The notes under the pieces were generated by a model, which was not told the origin of the DNA, searched no databases, and worked only from the letters and a program-made list of their open reading frames with translations. The position numbers were made by a program, and so were the translations under genes. A stretch of 64,000 nt of DNA from contig LR990049.1 in assembly GCA_905147135.1 (NCBI GenBank), forward strand, positions 5,349,428 to 5,413,427, written 5' to 3'. How positions within the stretch are numbered: position 1 is the first letter of the stretch; each line of letters begins with the position of its first letter. This DNA is from Blastobasis lacticolella. Lineage: Eukaryota > Arthropoda > Insecta > Lepidoptera > Blastobasidae. Positions 1-29,370 of this stretch are shown in pieces.

Positions 1-1048
1 CGAGTAGACAGCCCACCTGATGGTATGTGGTAACTGTCGCCCATAACATCTACGATTCTTACATTTAGGTTGCAAGTAATAAAAATGCAAAACCGCAGGT
101 GAGGACAAAGATTTTTTTTTTTATGTTATACGGCTGATAAACAGGCAAGCGGGCCACGTGATGGAAAGTGGTCACCGCCGCCTATGGACATCAGCAACAC
201 CAGGGGAGTCACAAATGCGTTGCCCGCCTCTAATATACCTCTTGAACGATCCCATGTCCTAGTCCAAAGCAAACACTGTGGCTGGGAGCTCATTCCACAT
301 CCGAATCGTACGAGCGAGAAACGTTCTTTCAAACCTTCGCGTCGTGACCAACAGAGGGTCTACGTAGTGAGGATGAGTACCAAGCCCACGGCGGGTGATG
401 CGATGGCGGAATTGTGCTGTGGGCACCAGATCGAAAAGTTCCTCTCTGTTAATCCACGTTATAAATTATCTGTGTGCAAAATTTAATCCAAATCCAATCA
501 ACCGTTCGCGTGAATGAGCAACAAACGTACAAACTTTCAGATAAGACATTGAGTTGATTCTACATATAAAATATCTACGCGATACATTAGTATGTTCGGC
601 CAATTTTCCTTGTGATAAATTTAGTATATGCCAATATTCAACCGAGAGCAGTCTAGTCGAGATCAACAATTACTCGCGTGCGTCAGCCATTTGATACTCA
701 TTAACGTGTCTGCCAGAAATGGCATTTTCGCCAAATAACAATTGTTTCCCGCTCGGTAAATACATAAAGTTCGTTAAGATCACGCTCAGAATGGAAACCA
801 AACTGCGGAGGGTGAAGATCGAGATCACACAACTACTGAAACCTGTTCTGCGGCGGCGGAGAAAATGTGTACGTACGCTTAAGGGAAATTGTGCCCCCTA
901 TTTTTTAAATCTCCCACCAAAGTAAAAAGCAACAGCAACGCCGCGCCGTTTAACAAAAAATAACTTTTTTTTAAACCCTTCTTTGATAGAAATTATCAGT
1001 AATAAAAAAATACCGGCAAAACAAAATCTTTTTTTCTTTACGACACAG
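1..1048. other. Pask upstream intron, repeat-rich
   Basis: This is intron sequence before the first visible Pask exon. Positions 12-60 and about 140-240 carry two diverged copies of an interspersed repeat with the phrases 'cacctgatgg' and 'caccgccgcc.atggacatcagcaacaccagggg'. Related copies lie at 7015-7180 (- strand), 17123-17205 and 63290-63355. I see no convincing exon here. The open frame at 719-925 has low-complexity, basic content and no family resemblance. Confidence 0.5.
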
Positions 1049-19832
<18,784 letters not shown>

Positions 19833-20036
19833 CGAGGCCCGGCCAAGTACCACGCCCTGCCCTACTGGTCCCACCGACGCCCCAACCGGCCCCACCGCTC
19901 CCACCAGTCCCACTGCGGGGTGAAGACCGGCTATCGGAAACTGGCCCGCTTTCTACCGCTACTCGTCATCGGTGGACTCTCCTTCCTGGTTGTAAAGATT
20001 TTTATGTGGAAATCTAGCCCCTGTGGCGAAAAGTGA
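19833..20036 (+). CDS. Candidate readthrough extension of Pask with a tail-anchor-like segment
   Basis: Directly after the Pask TAG the same frame runs 67 codons to TGA (20034-20036). Fifty of the 67 codons end in G or C, in a genome whose non-coding DNA is AT-rich; composition falls to AT-rich right after the TGA. The product would be a basic His/Arg-rich stretch (SHRRPNRPHRSHQSHCG), then a hydrophobic segment of about 20 residues (FLPLLVIGGLSFLVV... to MW), then a short polar tail. That arrangement is typical of C-terminal tail anchors. It might be made by stop-codon readthrough, by a splice form that skips the TAG, or the TAG may be an allele or sequence error. Expression is inference. Confidence 0.55.
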   Translation, partial: RGPAKYHALPYWSHRRPNRPHRSHQSHCGVKTGYRKLARFLPLLVIGGLSFLVVKIFMWKSSPCGEK

Positions 20037-20900
20037 TTCGATTGTGCCACTGGTGAGACATAGTTGGAACCTTGGAACCAAGTTCGGTGGGGAGTTGTGG
20101 CATTCGTGAACCGAATAGGAAAAATTGGGTGTATTTGATCGAACTGAATTCTATGAGGACAACTTTTCAGGTTGAATCGTATTGTGATATTACATTCGCC
20201 ATCATCGCTAAGTAGAATGCGTGATGCGTGTTTTTTTTTGTGAAATGACAGCTGTTAGATTTGTGTACGTTACGTTCCTGTATTTCGTAAGTTCTTGGCT
20301 AGAGTTATTGTCGCCAAATTAGAAACTGCTCCGGCCATTTTCTATTTGTGCTCCGCGCTGTGATCTATGTCAGTAGGTACCTATGTAGTTTTCACTTATT
20401 GTAATCTTGTCTTACCAAAGTAGTTACGCATTTAGTGGGATTTCACCTGTTTAGGTGGAAAGTGTGATTGTAAAGCAAAGCTGCTTTTGGCTGAGTATCG
20501 ATAAAATTCGAATAATTAAATATAAATTCGTTCGACTGCTAAATAGAGTAGCATAATAATTGTGATGTAATGAAATTGCATTTATATTTAACGTATTTTC
20601 GCTCATCAGTTGGCGCTACTGCCCCATAAGGTCTTCTCACTGTCAAAATAACTTCAGTTTCATTGGCTAAAATCTAAATTGACCGTTGTCAATTCTAAGC
20701 GTTTGATCCTGACGTATTTTGACAGAACGACCTCACGCTCCAGTAGTGTCCCCTAGTTGAGTTTTAATTATCGTTAGCCCACTGTTATGTTCGTTTAATG
20801 TTAAATTAAGTAGTATTTTTTATTAATATGAATTGGCTATGTTTATTATTTCATGACTTATATTGAATAATCATTTCGAATTGTAGAATAAAACCAAATG
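20037..20900 (+). other. Pask: Pask 3' UTR
   Basis: The DNA is AT-rich and non-coding after the second stop. The first good polyadenylation signal, AATAAA, is at 20887-20892. Positions about 20600-20760 hold a diverged inverted-repeat element ('ggcgctactg', 'actgtcaaaata' ... 'tattttgacag', 'cagtagtgtc') related to one at about 62370-62545. The transcript may end near 20.9 kb or further on. Confidence 0.5.
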
Positions 20901-22730
20901 ATAGGCTAATGTGCTTACAAAAATTAACAATTAGATCGATATTTTATAAATCGATTAATTATTTTGTTATTTCAGTCACTTTAATCATGTTTGCTTTGCA
21001 CTAAATTATGAAAAAAAAAATTCACTTAACTTAAGTTCTTTTTGTCTAGCTGGACTAGTAATGGATCACTCGAGCTTTAGTAAGAGCTAGATACCTTAGT
21101 GTCTATAGTTGTGATTGATTGTAAGGTAGTATAATTTTAACTCATATTAATTAAAACTTCATCCAGAAATCTAACTCTTGCATGTTGAGGTGGATTGTAA
21201 ATAAGATATTTTATTAGTGCATGCATGCGTTTTCACTTGTTCTAAATTAAGAGTGACAGCATTTATGTCAATTTTAAGTCACATTTTAATGTCCAAATGT
21301 CGGTCTATCTTCCAATCGTTATTAATACCCAAATCTCTGCAATTCACTCTTATTGACGCAATATTTGAAGGTTTTATAAATAGTTTTACTCAATTTATAT
21401 TTATCACAAACGCTTAATAAGGTATGCCTTATTGGTAACAGAAACACTTGGTAACAAATCTTCGAATTTAACGCTTGTATATTCATACTAGTCTATTCAG
21501 ACTGGTATAAATTTTCTACGCGCGAATGTCGAGTTTCAGAAAGAATATTTGAAATCTTTAGGATTGGTTTACATCACACCTTTGATTTCTGCCCTTACTC
21601 AGAATGAACGCACGACAAACTGACGTATGGTCGGTCCAAAAGACGAAATTCTCACTATGTTTTCTGAAGCTCGATATGAGTTCCTAATATTTACTCTATA
21701 TAGCGCTTACTTTGATCTCATGTAAAGTTTGTTACGGATAATACGTTCCACCGTAAGTTAAATCAATCTTGTCTTATTCAAACTTTTAAGGAATGTTTTG
21801 AAGTGTTTTGTGAGAGACCAACTAATAAATGTTATAACTAATTAATGATCTAAGTAGCACAACACAAATTGCTAATCTGTTGCGAATATACATACATACA
21901 TAATGCAAATAATTAGAACTTAAATAGACCTGGGGCCCTATCTTCGAAACCACTCGCATCCAGCCGTGTCGCATACCACACTCGTGGTATGTTGCTAGAG
22001 ATAATAAAGGCAAGCATTATAAGGCGAGCGCTGGATGCGAGCGGCTCACAAATAGGACCCCTGAACGTTACGTAAGGGAAACATACAATAAATGTGATCA
22101 TTAATTAAAAGGAAGTCAGGTTCAATGGCAATAAATAAACGCATTTCGCCTCGTTATTCTTATGAAACTCATCAACAAGTCAGTATTAGAATTAACATTT
22201 TGTATCAGCCATTGTTAAGTAGATTTATATTGAGTCCTAAAAAGAACCAAACTTTATCACTTATGAAATACATAGTAGGATAATTATTTTACTTAGAATA
22301 GAAAGAACTCTTGTAAATAGATAATGTCGTTTAACATATCTGCGTTGGGTTCCAAGCTAGAGTAAATGTTAATTTTATTCTGGTGCAGTGACGAGTTTGT
22401 ATGGAGTATAAGGTCGCATTACTCTAATCTGTATCCATTTAAAATCGAAGGACAGCTTCATTTCGCTGTTCAGCTTTGTTTTTGTCCATTTTTGGATTTT
22501 GGAACCGTGATTTTTTGCACTGTTATTATTTCGCACTAATGGGCAAACTTTATCATTTGCGTGCTATTTTTTTCTAACGAAATCCTAGATATAAAAAGAA
22601 TATACACAGACCAAATAAGTAAAATAAATAAAAGTATTTTCTGAAATACACATGAATGTAGCGATAAGTATGGAACTGTTCTTACTCCTTTTTTTCCGTA
22701 AAAAGGTAGTCACACGAAAATCATTTTTCA
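20901..22730. other. Intergenic or extended 3' UTR, AT-rich
   Basis: AT-rich, with no open frame of quality. About 21960-22060 holds a small inverted pair around 'cgctggatgcgagcgg' and 'cgcatccagccg'. No gene is supported. Confidence 0.45.
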
Positions 22731-22732
22731 TG

Positions 22733-22805
22733 TCATGGTTGCGGGCCGGATTTCAACTATTCGCGGGCCGAAGATGGCCCGTTTGCCGTAGTTTGCCCAT
22801 CCCTG
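22733..22805. mobile_element. hAT-like element end
   Basis: 'gcgggccggatttcaact ... agtttgcccatccctg' matches the wording of a common insect hAT-type terminal region. A possible inverse partner, 'gggcaaactttatc', lies at about 22541. Only an end is present. Confidence 0.4.
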
Positions 22806-22806
22806 T

Positions 22807-22952
22807 GGCCCTAGCATAAGTGTGTCCGCGACAAAGCTCGCGCCGCGAGAGAGCGTTTGTCTCTTTCTCTCAATGCTAAGACAAAAGAGATAGCAATACC
22901 TATGTCGCGCTTTTTCTCGCTTATCGCGCGCGAGAGCAACTTGTGCTAGGCC
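22807..22952. mobile_element. MITE family A, copy 1
   Basis: The ends 'ggccctagcataagtg' and 'caacttgtgctaggcc' are inverse copies. The interior has 'cgcgagagagcg', 'tctctttctctcaatgct' and 'cttatcgcgcgcgagagc'. Two more copies lie at 23488-23670 and 61825-61955. Confidence 0.75.
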
Positions 22953-23487
22953 TACTGGTGTAGGTGAAGTGCTTCCTCGTCACCTGTGGAACTATACACT
23001 AACAACTTTGTTTCATACTTTGAATAGATAGTGCCTACATTCCATAAGAACTTGTTGCTACACCGACATGAATGTTTAGTTAAATTATATAAGTATAGGA
23101 TTATATTTTTGTAGTGTCCAACAATGTGTTGTGTACGTAGTGTCATGTTCCCCCTACTGTCCGGTGCGGTTATCGACTGGTGCCTTACGACTGGCGGCGG
23201 GTCGCGCCGCTCGAATGTAATATTCTCATTGCAAATTAAATACTGAGAAATAAAATGCACTGCTTGATTTAATTACTCCACTACTCTATCATCGTCTCCC
23301 ATAACCTAAACGATAGAAAAAAATTGGAAACAATGTACTTAGATATTTTGTAAAAAAAACTGAACCGGTTATGAAACTAAAGATATGAGCCATATCTATT
23401 AAACTAGCTTTCAAATGAGGAAATCTTCATCAAAAACTGTCCATCCGTTAGGGTACTACGATGCCAGACAAAGACTACGTTTAATGC

Positions 23488-23670
23488 CTGCACGGCTAGC
23501 ACAAGTGTGCCGCGAGAGCGTTTATTTCCGTCTCTCAATACTAAAATTGTACTTACTTATCGCCATAGAGAAAAAGATATATGTTTTTTTGCCTAGGATC
23601 AAGGATAAACATCCTTGATCCTAGGTTTTTGCTTATCGCGCGCGAGAGCACAATTGTGCTAGCCGTGCAG
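23488..23670. mobile_element. MITE family A, copy 2, with a nested palindrome
   Basis: The ends 'ctgcacggctagcacaa' and 'ttgtgctagccgtgcag' are perfect inverse copies. Inside, 23592-23606 and 23611-23625 are perfect 15-bp inverted arms ('cctaggatcaaggat') around a 4-base loop. Copy 1 has no such palindrome at this place. Confidence 0.8.
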
Positions 23671-25110
23671 ACATCCCTCTTTTTTTTCGTCGAGGGTTAA
23701 AAACAAGCATTTACACATTCGCACTGTCAGCGAACTGAGACAAGCAGCGAAACACGCGATATACACGCATGTGTATTGCATTTATCTGAAGAATGCTCAC
23801 AAATTCTCGACAGCGCATTTCGATTAATGATTTATGCCACCAATGACGAAATCTCCAAGTTTAGCAAGAGCTATCAATTCTGATAGAATTTTTCTAACGA
23901 TAACATCGACCTGCCCTAATCCACTAGGCATAATATGTCTATTTCTTATATTTAGTCTTAGAAGGCATGCGGGTGAAAAGAGTGAGTGAGTGGGATAGGT
24001 GGGCCAGCTATCCGCTGGCTGACTGCATATTTTTGGCAGAATTCTGTGTGAGTCTACGCTTCTAACGTCCAGCGGGCCTATTGGCTATCTCAGTGGACAA
24101 CTGACTTTGACATAAAATAATCGTACACTACTCTAATTTGGTTGACGCTATAGCCAGTGTCCTAAGTAGATGACGTGGTGTAGAATAATTTAATATCAAA
24201 TTCAGTTGCCAACTGAGTTAGACCATAGCCCGGCAGATTGGCGTGGCAGGCCATAAGTCAAAGCTGAAGAACTAAACCAAAAGCACCAATCCCGATAACA
24301 TTTTGAAAAATTGTTTTTGTATTGCAAAATATAAGTATAGAAATTAGTTTTTATTACTTGCAACTAACACGGCTATAATGTCTTTTATACAAATATGTAT
24401 AAAGAATGCAACAAAGCCTTTCTTGGTTTTTAATAACAAGTAAAGATGTAAGAATGGCCTTTATTCTATGAGCAACGCGTTCCAGTTTGGTCTGTCAGTG
24501 TAAATAAACTACAGACATATAATAACAGACTAAACACAGATCACAAATATTCCCTGTTCGCTCACTCTACAATTATTATGAATCTTGCTATCCCGTTTTT
24601 CGTCTATTCAAATAAGCTCTAAGAAAATGCGCGCAATGTTTTGAACGTTCGACATGTTGCTCAAGCGACCCAGACGTTTCTTTTGAAACATCTGTGTAAA
24701 TTATATAATTTCCAAATAAAATTTAAATCAAATCATTTAAAAGTGTAATTTAGTGCACATCTTAAAGCACAAAGTATGGAAATACACCTAAATTATCTTT
24801 TCATCGGTTAGTAATTTCATTCGTGGTCGCGGCAATCGGGAAGAAATTTTAAAAATTGTGACAAAAATATTTTACCTTAAAACAGCTTGCCATTAAAGAT
24901 AGATTTAAAATTATTGGCAAATTGAATTCGAAAATATTTTAATGCTAACAGGGTCGGATTTAGTATTAATTGCATAAAATTTTAATACTCAAATCTTGTA
25001 AATAGCGGCCCTAAATTTGATATCTGTTAATTAGGGTTTCATACCAAAAATGTACCTTGACATTTTAAATGTTCAGACATTTTATGAAAGGATTAATCGC
25101 GTATTTACGT
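23671..25110. other. Intergenic DNA, nothing recognised
   Basis: AT-rich sequence with scattered short repeats; no gene, RNA or full element is supported. Confidence 0.4.
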
Positions 25111-25851
25111 TTATACAGGGTGTTTCATAATACATGTATAAAGCCGAAAGGGTGTTAAAGTAGAGCTTTCAAAGAGTGCACTGGCGACTTCATTTTATCC
25201 GGACATTGAATTTTAATTTTAATAAAAAAAATTAATTTTTAAAGATAAATAACCATATCGACTACGTTGAAGCGCAGCTCTATTTCAAGTTGATGATCAT
25301 ATAAAAAACAGGTTAATAACCTCGTGCGACCCCTATCGAAACAAAGCAACCTCCTCAAGCCTACTACCAGGAGCCTAATGCTGCGTACACACCGGGCGAT
25401 GTGTGACGCGCACCCGTTTCGGCCAACGATTGTCCCGTTGGCGTGTGCCGGCCGGCAATCCGCAGTGCAGCGTGGCGGTAACATCAAACGGATAGAAGTA
25501 ATCATCCAATCGCAGTTTGGGCGGATACCGAAGGCCAACAAACAAACGTGCAAATACGAGCCCGAATCGGTTCCCTAAACTCCCAAAGATCGTTTGCTTG
25601 ACCACGAAATGCAAGTATTAGACCTTAGAAGTCCAAATAATTCGGCCGACAGCCCTTCGTTGGCGTACGTTGAGTGTGTACACACCATAAGGACGAGTAA
25701 TAACCTCGTGCCATTCATATCAAAACAAACCAACCTCCTTCATCTTACTACCAGGCGTCGTACTAAATGTTACCTACTTATCTACATGAACTACCAAATT
25801 AACTAGGAACTTGCCTACACTAATTATTTTCGATAGGTAGGTATGCTTAAA

Positions 25852-26165
25852 TAGTCGGAGCGTCGGTGGCCTAAGGTTGCGGTATCCGACTCGTACGCGT
25901 GAGGTACCGGGTTCGAATCCCACTGCCGCCATGTACCACTAACTCTTTTCTAAGTTATGCACAGTAGCTGAATACTAACCGATGCTTTTACGGTGAGGGA
26001 AATCATCGTGATGAAACTTACACATTCAGTTCAGACGACTGAATGTGTAAGTAACCATGATCCAATATGGTCAGGTTCCCTTGGTAGCAGGGTTAGGAGC
26101 CAGGAATGTCAGATGGCAGTCGCTCCACTGCAATTAATTACCTAATCTGCCAAATCCTAGATCAT
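25852..26165 (+). mobile_element. Full-length tRNA-derived SINE
   Basis: The head 25855-25932 is tRNA-like, with A-box-like 'gtggcctaaggttgc' and B box 'gggttcgaatccc'. It is followed by a tRNA-unrelated body ('tgtaccactaactcttt', 'tgagggaaatcatcgtga', 'accatgatccaatatgg', 'cagtcgctccactg'). Related copies are at 17795-18065, 26200-26495, 39880-40085 and 42960-43125. Confidence 0.8.
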
Positions 26166-26199
26166 GGACCATAGTCAAGGCGGACCACGGGCACGGAAA

Positions 26200-26495
26200 A
26201 TAATTTTGTGGAGAGAAAAGAATTTGTTACAGTGGAGCGACTACCATCTGACCTCCATGACCCTGCTACCAGGGGGACCTGACTCGATTGGATCATGGTT
26301 ACAATTTCAGTTGCCAGAATTTGCAGATTTCATCATGATGTTTCCCTCACCATAGGAGCATCGGTTAATTTCAACTAATGTACATAACTCAGAAAAGAGT
26401 CATTGGTACATTGCCACAGCGGGATTCGAACCCGGCACCTCTCTCGCTTACGAGTCGGATACTCAACCGCCCAGCCACCAACGTTCTTGAAAAAC
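26200..26495 (-). mobile_element. Full-length tRNA-derived SINE, inverted next to the previous one
   Basis: Same family as 25852-26165 in opposite orientation, with B box inverse 'gggattcgaacccgg' at about 26420 and tRNA-like head at the right end. The two tails face each other across about 35 bases. Confidence 0.8.
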
Positions 26496-26499
26496 ATAC

Positions 26500-29166
26500 T
26501 TAAGATAGCTACATAACTAAAACAGAATTCGTTCAATTGATAAATCGTTCTACACAAATAAGTAGGTACTATGTCCTACTAAAATGGTTCACTCATCTAG
26601 GGACCTACGTAGCGTAGGGAACCACTTATGAGACTAGTTTTGTTGAAACAGATTACAGACAGGCTTTACTAAATACCTACATGTTTTCATGAACAGATAA
26701 AAGCGTTGTCTTTTCTGCCTATTTCCCGTCGGAAAAGAACCTCCTAACGTTACGATTAGGTACTAGCTAGGTAGCATATCTTAAAGTCTAGCTAGAACCT
26801 AGACCTTTAAAGCATGTAGGTACGTACCTTTTTAAAGTTATTTTATGAAAACAAACAGCGTCAGGTGCCATACTTTCTTGCTTTTTTGTGGCTCGGATGA
26901 CTGATAGGTATTAACTATCAAGTAAGCTTGCACTCGTATCGTAGCGTTAGCTAGGTAGGTACACTCCATACACACAGATACACAACACTACGCAGGCTCT
27001 GGTTGCTATGCGATACGTAAATAGGTAGGTACCATGGTGTTTGGCCTACTGCTAGCTTGCATTCATACACATAATAATGATTATCACAATACTTAAACGT
27101 TGAACGCTGAACACAGACAAGACTACGTTAATACTGGTACCTGAAGCTATAAATCATTCGTTCACATCGTTAACACTCTTATCACAGTTATCTTCACAAT
27201 AGGTACTTAGGTATCCTACAACTACAACGCAACAATCATTTCGGTCACGCGAAAAGCTAAAAACTGAATGAACGAATACGACGCGAAAGTAGGCAAATTT
27301 CGTCAATGGAAGTCGCGCCGTGGGTCAAACCATAAAATAAAGAACGGCCCGCCAAAGTATTCTATTTTTAGATTTTGTAGTTTTCAGTTTCTATTTTGAT
27401 GTCAAAAGCGCCGCCACAGCTCCGGCGCCGGCCTTGACCTTGACGGCACGTGCAAAAGGATTCGTACTTAGAGATCCGTGTTCTAGGGGTCTAACTTATT
27501 TCGCCTTTTATGTTCTCTCGTTTTATGTTCTCCTGGTAGTTGCACCATAATGTTGTTTTTTTTTTATTTGTTAAAGTGAGTCTCAAGCGAATCCAACTGT
27601 GGGCTTAATAATAATCCTTATGGCGATGGCCTACATTTGCTTATCACGATTTTATCGGGTAGTTTGGTACAATGACAGTAACCTAGACAGTAATTTCTAA
27701 AATTGTGTTTGGGTCCGTGCTCCACCTAGGTGACCTAGGTTCTCCAATTGGGTGAAGCATGGGATATTTACAGGTAAAGCTCCATCAACTAAGAATCATT
27801 TAGTTAATTTTAGTTGATAAGAAATGTTCGTGAAAACGATAGGTACGATTACCTACGCGACACTGAAACATGACTGACAGACATGACATGAGAAAGCAAA
27901 CTCGTAAAAAGACAAAGATGTTACATTAATTAGAGTTTGCTACATTAATATGCTACAGTAATTTGAATAAGACTACTTTGCTATTAGTTAGGTGGTGGTG
28001 CACTTTCGTAAAAACTATGAATGAACCTTTTGAATTAAAATCATAATTGATTACAATATTTTTTTGTACAGAACCCTCGAAACCAAAAAATACAAAACGG
28101 ATAATTTAGACCTCCTTAATATTGCGCCTAGTACGTGGGGTGTCCATAAAATAAGCCAGTGCAAATACAGGCATGACGCATTTCATCTTAGTCCTCACAG
28201 TGACAACGCATCTGCTGTTCTGCATGTTTGTTGCCTGCAACCTAAATGCTTAAATCCTAGTACGTAAATAGTGTTGCTAGGTATTTTTTCAGCTATTCAA
28301 ATTTAATATTCACCTTCTTGAATTCAAACATGAGTAGAATTTAATAATTACTATTAGATAGGTACTAAAATGACAACTTTCCTTATTTCGGAGCTGGCGG
28401 AAAAGTTCAACGAGAAATGCATAAACTTGTGCCAAGACTCACCACATGCATTCAACAGGATGTAGACTGAGTGAAAAAATAGACAAAGAAGTATAACAAC
28501 AATATCGTGTAGTTTTGCTGCACTTTCCAAAAATATTAAAATCTAGTGAATGTACTTTATGGACACCCTGTGATATCAGTATCCCGTACATAGTCTACCT
28601 GCTTCAGTCATGACTGCCTAGTACAATAGAAGATATGGCGCAGACGCGAAATCAAGCTGTAACTTTTTTGCCTATTAATGTTTATTGTGTTTTCGCAATT
28701 AGTTTGAAGACTATGTACCTAGGTGCAACATTGTGTTGAAGGCAACAAAAAAACAAATAAATTAAAGTAGAAACAAACATCGAAATGTCTTGTTTTTGTG
28801 CCGGACTGCTCACAAGCTGTTTGTAATAATAATTTTATTAATTAGCCACTTGAGGTATTGATCGTAGTGATCTTTAGATTGAATTTTAAAACTCATATGA
28901 AACGGTAGGTAGAAAAGACTTAAAGGCACAAAACCTATATCCTATCTGTAACTGGTAAAATTGTATTATTCAGTTGATTGACCTGATTATGAACTTGAGT
29001 GATCTATTACAACTGATTTCTAGAGATGCGGTCTTTCGTTTTCAAAATGTGATTATCGACATTGAAAAAGAAAAAGTTCGATAGTCATTTTCTCGGTAAC
29101 TATTCCACGCACGAAAAAAAGAATTGTACCTATCGTTTTAATACGTTTAGCACTCCATCCAGTTCA
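26500..29166. other. Intergenic DNA inside the putative 4.1-kb element
   Basis: Mostly AT-rich. About 27240-27480 is locally GC-rich ('gccgccacagctccggcgccggcc'), which could be a promoter, but no gene start can be tied to it. About 28160-28262 resembles a repeat also seen at 45782-45900 ('gcctgcaacctaaatgc'). Confidence 0.35.
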
Positions 29167-29224
29167 CGGCTTTATACATGTATTATGAAACACCCTGTAT
29201 AAGTACATTTATTTGTTTTTCTAG

Positions 29225-29312
29225 GTTTCCTAAAGACCAGACATGGCGATGTCTGGGTTGCAAATTGGAAGTGTTGCGTTGTAAAAATTTTGAAGAACAA
29301 GATAATAAGTAG
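29225..29312 (+). CDS. Candidate terminal exon of an unrecognised gene
   Basis: A good acceptor ('ttatttgtttttctag') is followed by 28 codons, FPKDQTWRCLGCKLEVLRCK... to TAG, with three Cys. An AATAAA follows at 29365-29370. The combination resembles a last exon, but no upstream exon was found and no family is recognised. It could be chance. Confidence 0.25.
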
Positions 29313-29370
29313 ATGCAAGTCCCTTCTGTCCTGGTGCATCATCATTATGTGAATTTTTATTGAAAATAAA

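Larger units (their letters stand above)
25114..29199. mobile_element. Putative 4.1-kb inverted-repeat element with TA target site
   Basis: Bases 25111-25146 are the exact reverse complement of 29167-29202 (36 bp, core 'tacagggtgtttcataat'). With TA as target duplication (25112-25113 and 29200-29201) the element would run 25114-29199, as for Tc1/mariner-type elements. I find no transposase inside. The interior holds an inverted SINE pair, a phrase 'ggtgtccataaaataa' near 28139 and its partner 'ttatggacaccctgtg' near 28558. It might instead be two separate short copies in opposite orientation. Confidence 0.45.

Noticed and set aside
719..925. Upstream Pask exon
   Set aside because: The frame is basic and low in complexity, with no acceptor or donor giving a phase that fits the exon at 1049.
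25855..25932. tRNA gene
   Set aside because: Same reasoning: internal promoter boxes are present, but several truncated copies with the same body show it is a SINE.
28064..28267. Coding exon with Cys/His-rich translation
   Set aside because: Half of it resembles a repeat also present at 45782-45900, so it is probably transposon-derived.
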